A stretch of 64,000 nt of DNA, taken from positions 22,505,395 through 22,569,394 of the forward strand of contig JARZZO010000002.1 of assembly GCA_030544215.1 (NCBI GenBank). The letters are read 5' to 3'. How positions within the stretch are numbered: the stretch's first letter is position 1; every line of letters begins with the position of its first letter. The notes under the pieces were generated by a model. That model ran no database searches. It saw only the letters and a list, made by a program, of their open reading frames with translations, and had not been told where the DNA came from. The position numbers were made by a program, and so were the translations under genes. Shown here one piece after another: positions 1 to 13,200 of this stretch. Source of the DNA: Zantedeschia hybrid cultivar (lineage: Eukaryota > Streptophyta > Magnoliopsida > Alismatales > Araceae).

Positions 1-1015
1 GGCAGTGATGCTGAAAGTGAGAAAAAAGAACAAGCATTGAGTAGTAAAGGCATGAATATTGTACTAAACAACGAACTTAAAAAGCCATCATATGTAATGT
101 TTCGAGCCAAGAATCTTTAATGATTGTTCAAGCTTGCTCATTTGGATATTAAACAAGCTTGAGCCAAGTATTGAGTAATTCGCGAGCCCAATGAGTTCAT
201 CATAGATTTAGTATAAAGATTTTTTTAATTTAAATTTATAAACTCGGGCCTAAGCACGGCGAGTACCAAGTTGTTTGCACCCCTAGTTATTTGATAGAAA
301 ACTCCATAAGACAACTAATGTCTTATTAACTAAGCTTATTCATGAATGGCATAATTACATGAATACTTAAAAGAGGTCTTAACAGAACGAAATGAGCTCT
401 CAACGAGTACGAAAACAAGCTGTTAATGAGTACTTAAATAGCTTGTTCACGAACATAATCGAGCCAAGCTCGCATGTGTTCAAGCCATAGTTGTCAATCC
501 CGTCTCATCCCGGCTTGTCCCGGCCGGGACATCCCGTCCCAATGAGAAAATGGGACGGAACAGTCTGGTCTGTCCCAGTACCTGTCATAGTCTATCCCGG
601 ACCATCCTGGCCAGTCCCGATTTGTCCTGGCCCGTCCCGGCCTTTCCCAACCAGAATTTGTATTTTTACGTGAGATTTTCTTAAGTACTTAAGCTCCTCG
701 TAAACTTATTTTGGAGTGTTCATTTAATGAATATACTCATCTATAAACCCATATTTGTTGTCATATGTATGGAAAAAAATTCCGGCACGGGACAGCGGAA
801 TTGTCCGGGACACGGGGACGTCCCATCCCAATAAGAAAAACGGGACAAGGACCGGGACGGGATTGACAACAATGGTTCAAACTTGGCTCATTTAATGAAC
901 CGAGCGCAAATTTTGTTAAACCTTGTTTATTTTGCTTAATAAATGAGCTGAGTTGAGTTATTACAGTCTTGCGAGCTGTTCATCAAGCATATTGGTTCAT
1001 TCACAACCCAAGATA
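1..1015. repeat. Dispersed hAT-like repeat of 'gagcc/caagc' words, split by a smaller element
   Basis: From about 105 to 1015 the sequence is a divergent copy of the repeat at 18301-19020. Shared landmarks include 'ttgttcaagcttg', 'tcatagatttagt', 'cctagttatttgata', 'gagtacttaaat' and 'gttcatcaagcat'. The copy is interrupted at 486-874. Positions 1-104 contain nothing recognisable. This lies in the FREE1 intron downstream of exon 5. Confidence 0.55.
486..874. mobile_element. hAT-like mini-element of reiterated CCCGTCC/CCCGGGAC words, 8-bp TSD
   Basis: Terminal inverted repeats CATAGTTGTCAATCCCGTC and, at the other end read in reverse, CATTGTTGTCAATCCCGTC. The flanks are 8-bp near-duplicates, GTTCAAGC (478-485) and GTTCAAAC (875-882). 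The related repeat at 18.9 kb shows the unfilled site GTTCAACC. The interior near both ends consists of repeated cccg/gtcccggc words; the centre is AT-rich. Length 389 bp. A TIR starting with CA and an 8-bp duplication indicate the hAT superfamily. Confidence 0.75.
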
Positions 1016-1174
1016 AAATTACTTTTGCACATGATAAGATTTCTATAGTCACTTTGATAGTTGATACCAGACATTTTTTTCCTCATAATGTAGCCACTAT
1101 TTGGATGCAATAAATTGCATCTACCATATACATGTGTAGTTAGCAACTCAAATGTAATCAAGGAAAAGTATTAC

Positions 1175-1240
1175 CCTGCGTACAAAAGCTCCAAAATCTG
1201 TTCCACAAGACGTGCATTTATTTACTGCTTCATCAGGAAC
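1175..1240 (-). CDS. FREE1: FREE1 exon 5 (residues 447-468, start of FYVE finger)
   Basis: Twenty-two codons: VPDEAVNKCTSCGTDFGAF then VRR. They supply the first CxxC zinc ligands (C455, C458) and the first residues of the basic PI3P-binding patch. Acceptor TTTAG, donor GTAATA. The following RHHCRN-type exon was searched for in 1-1174 and not found, so the gene continues off the left edge. Confidence 0.9.
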
Positions 1241-4200
1241 CTAAACAAAGAAATGTAAGTAGATAACATCAAGAGAGCTGATAACAGTAAAGACACTAAT
1301 CTTCATAGAAGAGGAAAATTGTATGAATCTAGCCACTGGCTGAGATATAACAATTAAAGTAAAAGCAGTCATTAAGTTTAAAGCCTCTTAGATACAATGA
1401 GAACTGTGATTTTTTTTTGCCATGTGATTGGGAAAGGCTGATGCCTAACTAGCTTTAGCGCTCACCTAATCCCATTTGCCTTTAATTTGCCAATAAAACA
1501 CACCACACAGTACACATGTACGAGAAAAATGACATGGAAGGAAGAAATCGCTACTGATCACGCATCACATACATGAGAGAAATCACATGGAATGAACTCT
1601 GCCCATTATCCATGTGAGCCACTCATCTCTGCCGTTGTCATGCAAAACTTATTCCTCAGCCAGGCGTCATCATGCTTGCTTGTGCATGAAGCTGCTCTTT
1701 CTGTTTTCCCAGAGGCATCTCCAAAACCTTAAACATGGAATTCTCCTTTGTCCTTCTCCTCATTCACTTTCTGCCCTTTAAACAAATGCTATACTGTTTC
1801 ACTCGTCCTTTGGGGAGGTAAAATCAGTAAGTGCACACTATCTTTTTGAGCCACCTGACGCTAGTGATGGCAACTTCTCAATTCAGTCTATCCCAAAGGT
1901 TGAAACATCTGTCATCATCACCAACAATATTCATAATGACTTGGAATATTTTGCTAGTTAGTGATGCCATCAAGGATGGCAGTACCGGTACCGGTATCGG
2001 TGGGTACCGGTACCGGTACGTACCGGTCCGGTATCGGCCCGGTACCGGCCCAAAACCAGTCCGGTACCGGTCGGTACCCACGGTACCGGTGCCGGCCGAT
2101 ACCGGTACGTACCGGTATCGGCCGGTACTGCCATCCATGGATGCCATTCCTCCTCCACCCCCCCATGTGTTCCATACTCAAGTTTTTCCTCCCTATGCTT
2201 GCAGCAGCATGAAAAACTCAAAAAAGGCCATGTTTCTTGCACCTTCCCTTAACCAGTGCTCACTGGGCTCTTTGTTTCCACTTAATCTCATCCCATACAA
2301 GCTGCCCACTGTTTTCGCTTCTATATCTGCATACAACCTGCCTCTCCTCAGTTGATGTAATTCCTTGCTCCCGCTCAACGGCCATTGCCTCCATCATGTG
2401 TACCAAGTTCTGCCTGACTCTCGCTGATCACCAAAAGTCCCTCTACTCCAGATCTTCAAACATTTTCCTGCCCATCTTAGATTCTGCGCAAATTTTAAAC
2501 AAGCATATTCCAATTTGGTGCCTCAGTCCACCATTTTGCTGCAGCACCTTGAAACCCCCATGTCTAACCCAAGCAAGTTCATATTTAAACAATTTTCTCT
2601 ACTTGCATCTAGGTTCTGCATACAATAGAATAGGAAGATGACCTGAGACCAGTCTAGAAAGCCCAATAGTTGATGATCTAGGGGATTTAGCACCCCCCCC
2701 CCCCAAAAAAAAAAAACCTCTTCTTTTTTTTTTGTTTTTGTTGTTGTGTTTCTTTATCTTTTTTCACAGATTTGGGCCCTGTTTGGTAACTCTTCATCAA
2801 GGTCTAACATCTTAAGCTGTCAGACCACACCCGGTTAAGTGTGTTTCGTAAAAGTTCAGCTTTAAGTACTTAGAATTCTAAAACTAACTAAACCACCTCT
2901 CAACGGCTAAGCTACTGGATGAAGGTTAATGCTTAACTACAAGAAAAATGAAACCCCACGTCTCCTATTTTGTTGGCTTACCACTCCTCCATCTCTTCAT
3001 TTATCCTAATTAACTGCATGAACCATTTACCAATCCTTCTCCCCATCATTATCTACCCCATCCGTTCTCTCCCTCTGCATCAAAACATTTAAGCATTAAA
3101 ATATTAGAAATAAACTAATACAATCAATAATGTATGCTTCTACATTATTTATGGATATTATATAAGACATATATTTGAAATATATTTTAATTTTAAACAA
3201 GATTATAATTAATTTACAAATAACAAAGTATTTGACATCAAAATATTAAATTTTGATTTTTCATAACTTGACATATTCAGTTTAAGGTTATAAAATATTT
3301 GATACATATTTAGTGGAACAAACTTTCAATCAAAATAGAATATAGTCTTCAAAATTTTCAATATCATTCATTATATATTAAATTATGAAAGGAAAAAAAT
3401 ATGATTACCATGATCATCTATTATTATCAACTAAAAGATACAAAAATTAAATATGTCATCCACTCAGAGGTCATCTTTGTCATTATCAAACAGTCTAATT
3501 TGTTTAGTAATAGTAATCAGAACTTGTGTTACCCTACTCAGGTTTAAGATGTGAATCTCATATTTAAGAGATAAGTCTTTAGTGTTAACAAATGCAACCT
3601 TAATCTTGACTTGCAGGACAGGTTGCCATCAAGCCTTTAGAGATCTTGTTGGTCCTTAAAAAATGCTCTCATGCCATCAACATCCACCATCCATTTGGGA
3701 ACACCTCCTGCAGCGATAGTAGTAATGGGAGTCGAAAGCACTGGCACTTTGCCCACTTCGACAGCAAAGAACCAGCTGGACCATGAACTAGCACTTTGCC
3801 CACTTCAAGAGAAAGGAACCAGCTGGACCATGAACCCACTAAACATGGGTTGCATCTAGTCAACCAGTGCAGCTTACTTCACCAATTCATCTAAAGAAAC
3901 TCTAGAACTACCGGTTCACAATCAGAGCCTACCAGTTGAATGTTTAAGATTTATGTTTCCAGATCCAGATTATAATCCCTCTTGTGGATAGGACACCTCA
4001 TTTGGACATGGTCTTCCTTAGTGCATATAAACCTTAGTTGCAGGATTCACTCATTTTGCCGTTGTTCCTACTCCCCATTCCCGCTCCTACTCTCAAGAGA
4101 ATTTTGAATCATAAGCTAAATCCCCCACTCCCATCCCATTCTCGCTACCACTCTCATGATAGCTCCATGCAACTATAGTCCGAACAACCATTAAGATGCC

Positions 4201-7200
4201 ACTCTTCATCAGTGTTTTAAAAACACCTAGGTGGAGTGAGTCGACCAATGCCCTTACTGCCTAGGTGGGTGAGGCACGGGCCTCAAATCCGAGGCAGCTA
4301 TTTTTTTTGGACCATTTTTTCTTTCAATTTGCTATATATGCTGTCTGCTAACTGATAATGCTATTAACTATAGACATCTCATATTTACTTATATAAGCAT
4401 CATAAAGTACCTGATTAATTATTAATCTTAATTTTTTGTAATTATGCTTTGAAAGATAATATAGAATTAAACATAAGAACAACTATGCCAGCATCTACAA
4501 GCATGAGAGCCTCTCCAGAGCCCTATGATTGTCGCCGGTTGTAGTTTTTGTGAATGAGGTAAGTCCACATAACTACAGTCCTCAAAGTTGCTGCAGCAGG
4601 TCGGACGAAGAAGATGAAGAATCATGTCCTAGGCAGAGAAAAAATGGATCTTCCATCATGGCCCTCATGGGCATGCCACATGAATGAGATGTGTTTATAC
4701 AATGGAAAATTTACACAACCACATATGAGTTATTGGTAGGGTATAAAGGTATTCCAACAAGATGAGAAGACATCAAACTAAGGGTGCGTTTGTTTGAGCT
4801 AGTGGACAGATTTCTAGGTTCCAAGATTATGGGAGATGCTTGGATTTTGAAAAGTTGAAACAAATGGGTTGATGTCCCATCAACTTTTTGAGTCCCCCTA
4901 AAGGCATGTGGGACACTTGGCACAAACCCATTTAACTTCCTCCGCCCTTTTGAATTTTAGGGGAATCCTTGAAAAGGTGGATAGTAGGGGAATCCAAGTA
5001 ATCATGACTTTCCCCAATGTTGACAGGCACCCAAGCTCAAACAAACGCACCCTAAAATCTCGCAAAAGAAGACGAGTTGGTTTCCGACCAGGCAAGACTG
5101 GGGTGCGAGCCGACTAGGCAGCCTTTCTAGTCGCCTAGGCAGCTGACTTTTAAATCACTCCTCTCCCTTTCATGATGGCCTTGGGAACATGGTTGGCAGT
5201 ACCTGTCGATACCGATATGCATCGGTATTGGTGGATACCTCAATACCAGTCTTTACATTTTTTTTAAAAAAAAATGTTATTAACCAGTACTAGGTGGCAA
5301 TGGGCAGATACCAGGCCGATACGCCCGATACCGGTACCGGTAACAATACTGGTACTACCACCCTTCATTGGCAGCAGTTTTATGATCCTTGTTATATTAC
5401 CTCTACTTCCCCATTCTTGAGGCACTTGCCCACCATCTTAGGTGTTTGAGCCTTATTCTAAACAAATCCCCTGACAACTCAAGATGAACTCCAATCAATC
5501 CACCTGCAAGGGCACGATTCACGATCCCAAGGTTTCTCGCATGCCAAGATTGATTGCCTTCTCCCCACCTCTATTCCTTTCCAACTTGGATCACTCCAAG
5601 CCAAGAATTCATCCATGTCAACTTGGATAAAAATGCATCTTCTCTACCCTGGATTTTTTTGCAACATGAAACATGCTCTCGGACTGTTTATTTTCTGTTT
5701 GTAACTCTGCCCTTAGTGTGCCATCTCTGACAGCTCACTACTTTCTGTACTCCACAACTTGGTTGCAGGATTCACTCACTTTGCCATCACTCCTACTCCT
5801 ACTCCCAAAGGAAATTTGAATGGTAAACTAGAAGGTTCCCTGCTCCTCTCTTGTCCCAATGACCGCTCCCTGCAACCATACTTCACAACAATCTCTCCCA
5901 CATACACTCACTCCAAGCACTAGCTTGGGTTGAGGATGGACAAATCTCTTTCACTAGGAATGCCATATTGGATCTCGGCATCATCGATCTCAAATAGACA
6001 GATTTCATAAAGATTGGAGATAATGGCTAGAGACCATGATCATACTTTAAAAACTTTAAATCTTCTGTGTTTAGTTAAAATAAGCTTACACAATAATAAA
6101 AAGAACAATGCAAAAAACAGATTTATAGATATACAAAGATTGTTTTGTCAAATCCTAACGCCATCTCATTATGCTAGAAAGCTCTTCCCATTGTCATCCT
6201 CAGCTTCCCCTTACCTAGGGGACAATTAAATAATATTTCTAGAGTCTATGGGGACTACCCAATGGTAAGGTTGTTTAATATCAGCAGTATCTGATTCCAT
6301 GATCTAGAGGGCTCTTGCACGCAACTTTGATGGAAGCAAGTCTAAGAATGGAAATATATTTTTAGACTCTTCAGCATGCTGACAATGTTGGAAGTATTGT
6401 AGGTATGGAGAATAGCATGCAATAGAGATGGTGCATCCGACGGGTGCTCTTAGTAGCATGATATACACATACATACATTATGAAGGTTCAAATGGTTACC
6501 TATAAAGGTGCATTTGCTTATGAAAAATTCTCGACAGAATGTTGGTGGTGGTTGACTGCAGCAGTACATCCCTGACATGATTGTGGATTATAGCATACAT
6601 ATGGCCACATGCAGAATGCACCATAAGCTCTTTCTTGTAATATTTGGATACATGCTCATGCTCCTAGATAGTCAAATCTGTCTGCCAAGCCATTAATACA
6701 CAGTCATGCCAGGAAGCTTGAGGTAATGCTTTAAATTATCATAGACTCCCACTGCATTATTCAAAACCAACTAATCCATAGGCATGTCGGGAATGTACTG
6801 CTGCAGTCTAACCACCGCCAATGTTCTGTCAAGAATTTTTCATAAGCAAATGCACCTTTATAGGTAACCATTTGAACCTCCGTAATGTCTGTGTGCATAT
6901 CATGCTACTAAGAGCACCACATAGACACCCCATCTCTATTGTATACTATTCTCCATACTTGCAGTACTTCCAACATTGTCAGCATGCTGAAGAATCTAAT
7001 AATATATTTCATTCTTAGGCTTCATTTGGTAATTGATTCTACCTCAGATTCGGAGTCCTTAGATTCAACGGGAATCTGAAAAATGCAAAAAAAAAAAATC
7101 AAATGAAAAAAAGGTAGACAGATTCTCTAAAAATTCAGATTTTGTTTCATGTTTAAAAAGAACCTCTTTTCGGTTCCTGGCAAATCTATTGAAAAAGAGA

Positions 7201-10200
7201 TAGGAGGAAAATCTGAAGATTCTAAAAAGTAGCACCTTCTTTCTTTCCTTTTTTACCTTCCTAAAGTTCTTAAAAGAGAGTAATATGAGGATAAAAGTAT
7301 CTTTTGATGTGTCTTCAAATTTGAGCTCTCATGGTCTTTCCAACTAAGATTCTAAAAAGTAAACAACTTCTCCTAAAATTTGAATTCAATAAATGATGAT
7401 GTGACACTTTTCAGAATTTGAATTCCTCCAAAATTTAAGAGTCCCAAAATCGTTACCCAATGGAGCCTTAGACTTGCTTCCATTAAAGCTACCTGCAATA
7501 GCCCTCCATATCATCCTTTCTAAAAAAGGAGCCCTCCAGACCATGAAGTCAGAGATTGCTGGTACTAAGCAGCCTTACCAACAGGTAGTCCCCATAGAGT
7601 TTGAAATATTATGTAGTTGTCCCCTACCTTGCATGACTTTTACAAGACTTTGCTAACTGAATTGGCCAAAAGTCTTGGCCTTGCTGGGTTTGAACTCTCT
7701 TAGCTCAAGCTTCTCAATCACACGGCTTTATTTAGAAAATTCTTTCAAAAAGGGAAAAGCAAAAAGGAAAGAGTTTACAAATTGGGCACTGAAAAACCTT
7801 CGGTTTAAATGATAATCAGAGTCCAAAATCACATGGTTGAACCAAAAAATTATGAAAAAAAAGTAAGTTAAAAATTGCCGTATGAAAAGTTAAAATAAAA
7901 ACTCCAAGTTTTAGGCCTATGCTTCTTCATATTCTTCCAAGTGTTTTATATTGGACACATGCAGACTTTTTATTTAAGAAAAAATCTAAAACAAAAAACA
8001 CAATCAATTTTGTTACTCATAAGGAAATAAAAATGTTCCGAAACATGTGATCCTTCATTCCAACTTTCTGATATGCATGGACCAGATTTTTTCCATTACA
8101 ACATATACCAACATGGTCCTTCATGTTAGTTGCAATCCCCCCCCCCCAAAAAAAGGAAAAAAAATAGAGGATCAACATCTGGTTGCTCTAAGATTGTTGC
8201 ATATACACAGAACATAGCACCTGGAACTAACATAGGACTGCACAATGAAGTCTCATTCTTTTTCTAGTGGCAAAGCATGCAGAGTTCACAACCTTTAAAA
8301 TTGTAATGCATTCAGTTTCAAAATGCACAAACACATATCTAAGATGTATTCAAGCTCTTTTAATGGAACAAAAGAATATTATATTATATTATATTTTCAA
8401 GATGATAAAAAAAACTACACTTTTGCTCAACATGCGTTCTCATGCTGTCCTGGGAGTACATGTAAGGATCTTCATTCTACTATATCAGTGTTTCACTGTT
8501 AGCAACCATGGATAGTTAATTGTGATCAAAACAGACATAACTACTACAAAGGAATGACAGGACAAAAGAAAATGCTAGTATATTGTGTACATGCAAAGTT
8601 TAAATCACAAACCAATTAGAACTACATTCCCTTGAAACCCAGAAGTGAAACTCTGAACCTTGCCCCATAAACGCAGTTTCCCAAAAAGGCAAAAGAAGAA
8701 TTTGTTGGTTCACAAGCTAAGTTCTCCCATTAACTCATTAGAAACACATCAAAATTGTAGATCACACGAAACTCAGCAATTTAAAAAAAACAAAATAAGC
8801 AAATGAGGAACAAGTTGCAGACTCAGAACTTTTTGCATTACCCAATGTTCCTTCTCCTCATTAGCAGGCTTTATCAAGTTGATCCAATCCCCAAACCCCT
8901 TCTTCTTTTCAGATGATTGTTCAGGTTGCTTTCCAGCATCCGGAACTATTCTATTTCTACCTATTCCATCCTTTCCACCCATCTCCTTGAACTGCAAGTG
9001 AAGAAAACGACCAGTAAGATACAAAGAATAAAACTAATGCTTTTTCAGATTCTTGATAATCATGTTATCATCATACCTTGCGCTCATAAACCAGAAAGAG
9101 AAGAAGAGATATAGAAACCAAAAGGCTTAAAAAAAATCTCTTCCTTATCTGAAACTGGATTGACATTTTGGACGCATAGGTTACAGAGTTCAAGATGGAG
9201 GATTCTCAATCTAGATTCTAACATGCTCAGCATCCAGAACACATATTACACATCAAGCACGATAAAAAATCATACTCAGTAGATCATCCCTCTCAAGTAC
9301 ACACACACACACTAGCTTCATCAAGAAGAGTCGACATGGGAACAACCTGTATGGCTTCAAACCAACACTTTACAAACATGTATGGCTTCAAACATACACT
9401 GGTAAGGTGATTAACTGATAAACCTGCCAAAGGACTATATAATTGGCATGGTAGGAACAACCTTGATGCAGTTTAGCCAAATTCTAGCCATGGCTAGGGC
9501 TATCAATTCGACCTTATGAAGTCACTAGTTAGCATTAACAGAAACTGCCAATAATAATACATGATTAACCATAGGATCTAGAATGTTAGTTGAATGTGCG
9601 TTATTGGTGGGCAACAAATTACTGATGTCTGCTATTGAATTTACCCCATAAATAAGCTTCAAAGAAAATCTTACCCTGGCAATGAAATTTCAATGAAATA
9701 TTAGCTCAAGCAGTTCTGATCCTTCCCAATGCGCAATTTGAGAGATTTAAGTTCAAAGAAAATTTAAACTCACTTTTAACCGCAAGGAGTATTACTTTAT
9801 AACCAGACGGAGCACCAAAAAGATATTTGATTCACTCTCAACTACCCTCCCAAGCCACTCATTCAACCAAAACAGTAGATTTTTTTTCCTGTATCAAGCA
9901 TGCGTACTATTTTTACAGATCGACTAGATTTCAACCATCTTAATCAATTTTGCTCTCATTCCATTATGAAACAGAAACTGTCTGAAGGCCTGATAAATGG
10001 GACAAAAGTTCCCACACAACCAATCTGACTAATTTAAGATGTTGGGAGGAGTCAAATATTTATATATATATATATATATACACACTAATGGTATTTTACC
10101 CTTTGGATGAATTTGGAATTTACACTAGTGGAAGTCCACCATTTCCTTGCTCACAGCAACTAGATCTCCCTAGATCGCTGTTGCCAAGAGCCAGTGTCTA

Positions 10201-13200
10201 AAGGATTATTAAGCACGGGAAGCTTTAATCAATTTTATGATATACTGAATCAACTACAACAAACTCAAATGTAAACATGCTATTTTCCAGGTTATTTGGA
10301 GTGAACCATTATCTTTTGAACCTGTACGGGAAAACCAAAATCTTACAGCAATTGTTCGCAGCACAACTTGCAACATAATAAATGGGTGGAAGATAAAGTA
10401 CAAGATGAAGTGGAAAGATAGCAGCCATAGCGCACTCAAACAGCTAAAGTGAACAGTTCATGCCTAAACTCATTTATCCGTAAGAAACAAATTGTTGCAA
10501 AAATCTGTCTTGATCAAATCAAAACTGGTTAATCTACCCATCCTCCCCACAAAAGTCATTCTTTTTCACAGGATTGCACCACCAACTTTATTATGAAATA
10601 AAGAGTTGCTACAATCAGGAGAGGAGAGGAGAGATTCCTCACTCACAAGCAACCTCCTTTAAAAGGCATTTAAACCAATTAAAACAAAAGATGAGTTTTC
10701 AACTATTCCTCTCCTTCGCCCTTTAGACAAAACCAACACAACCTAAGACAAGATATCCCCCACTATGTATGCATAAAATCATAGGAGGACAAGAAAAAAT
10801 GGATTATGCAGAAAAGAAAGATTGTCTAACCGCATACAGGCAATAATCCAAAAATAAAATTAAAAAGAAAGTTTGTCAGATTCTATAAAGAATGGATTAT
10901 GCAGAAAAGAAAGATTGTCTAACCGCATACAGGCAATAACCCAAAAATAAAATTAAAAAGAAAGTTTGTCAGATTCTAAATCAAGTTTTGAAAGCAGAAA
11001 TATGCACAATCGTAAGTCAGCAGAGATTTAACTAAACCCTTTGGAGGAGTGGGCACCAGTGAATAAGAGACAGGACTCATCAGCATTGTGTCTGTATGTT
11101 TTGGGAGAGAGGGGGGTTGTGAATTTTCTGCCAGGAGACTCAGGACAGTCTATTAGTACATTGGTGATGAACAGTCACGTCATTCAACAGCATCTCAAGT
11201 AGGACTGTTAAAGCGGGTCCAAGACCCGTGAGCTGACCCATTAGACCCAGTAAATTTGGGTCTGGGTATACCTAATAACCCAATAGTAGACCCGTTCATT
11301 ATCACTGGTTCAAATTCTCCAAATAGAATTTTGTGAATTGGGCTTGAAAAGCGGGTCAGTTTCAACTGTACAGGAAACAAACCATACCCAGTTTCTTTTT
11401 TAATCTGATTTGAGGCATAATATCAACAAAAAAGGTAGAACCAATAATAGACCCATTTACCCAAAAATATTAGTGGGTGTGTTTCGGGCCTGGGTCCACG
11501 TACTCCAATGCCTCTGCAGAAGGTGAAGATTTTCATTTGGAAGAAATCACATCGTTGACTTCCTACATGCAATTAGCTGGCACAGGTCATAGATAATACA
11601 GGACCTTGTGCTTCAAATATACAGAGAAGGAGAAATTGGAACACCAATTATTGGTATGTCCATTTTCCCAGGAGATACTGCTGCAGGTTGTCACGGCAGG
11701 ATTGTACGGCAAACCACCATTGAAGGCAGAAAGCTTAATCCTTGGCTGGCTCAAACACACATTCGGATCTCAAATGTGATGCAAAGGTGAGGTGATTGAC
11801 CTTTCATGCGACACTTTGGGCAATATAGGGGAAGGAATATTTGGATCTTTAACCTATAAAGTAAACCATCTGATAGGGTATTTGCTTCATATGCAACCGA
11901 GTGAGTGGGTGGGCTAGATTATTGTGTAGAGAGAAGGGCCCAACTCTTTCATTTTGGACACTTGGCATCCCCACAATGCTGGGGTGGATTGTATATCATG
12001 TATACATATATTTTTGGGAGCATACCTATACTATACACATACATCCCCTTTTATTTTGACTTTTAATGAATTTGATGAACTATTCATTTTCCAAATAGAA
12101 AGAAAGAGGAAAACACTAAACCCTCACTTGAATCGTTGCAGCAGTGACAGTATCAAGAAGCGTATTGGTAGTGTAGCTGTTAGATTGCAGCCTTATACGC
12201 CTTGGTTCGATATCCACAGAGCTTTTGGACCAAAAGGCAAAAGTAGATGAGTCAGTGACCTACATAGAAAACAAAGTCAAAGGTAAGGCACAACTACATA
12301 TGCAGGCAACACAAAAAAATTAATGCAGCAGCAAATTCTAAGGAACATAGCCCACTTACTTCAGATCTTGTCACAGTCTCAAGAGGGTAAATTCTCAAGG
12401 TCCTGTTGGTGTTTGGATCAAGCATACGAATTCCATCCAGACCAATCTGACAGGGAAAAAGGAAAAGAAAAGCTAACATGAAACTATATCCCATGGGGGA
12501 TGACCAGTAGATCCAGCTGAGTTAATTTGTTGGCCAGAGTGCAATAGGCAGGAATAACTTGAAGAAGAATACAAAGATTTTTTTTTTTTCCTTTTTCGGA
12601 ATTCTTTTTTTCTTTTGACAAGGAACAAAGAAGTGGGAAATTTGAGTAATTTTTGTACCCAAATATGAGGACTTCAAATAAAAGACAATAGAACATGCCA
12701 CCAAGACCCATTAAAGAGAAAAGAACAATGGTAACAACTGTGTTCAACAACAAAAAGGAGAAATAAAAATGCACATATGCCAACAACCAAAAAAAAAAGT
12801 TCAAGGCATCCTTTCCTCCCAGCACTACTGCTCAATCTCTCACCAATCAATTTGTTGATGCTTTTATGCTATACAACGTAAAAGTAACTGCCCTAACTTT
12901 TTTTTTTTCCTTCTTTTGTGCCCATTTGGTGGCACATCAGAAGTAGCTTATTCCTAAAAAGAGACTCCTCATCAAAATTGGAGGATTCTCAAGTGCAAAT
13001 TTCTTACGATCCTGATTTACAAAGAACATTGTGATCTCTTCGCTATTAGGTTGGATAGTGATTAGTCCTTTTGCTTATACATTACTCATACAATATTAAT
13101 GCAGCTGCACTTTTTTAGTAGGTGGCCGTGCGCTTAAGCATTACTCATATTCTTAATCCATCAAGGGTTGCACTGACACATCATCAGATTAATATATTAC

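Noticed and set aside
491..673. Pro-rich small protein
   Set aside because: Produced by reiterated cccgtccc words of the 486-874 element.
1831..2355. Plus and minus open frames through the GGTACC element
   Set aside because: Tyr/Arg/Pro/Val repeats come from translating ggtacc words in different frames; this is a transposon interior.
6821..7018. Protein-coding gene in the palindrome arm
   Set aside because: The frame ends at the MITE boundary, the other arm does not keep it open, and no family was recognised.
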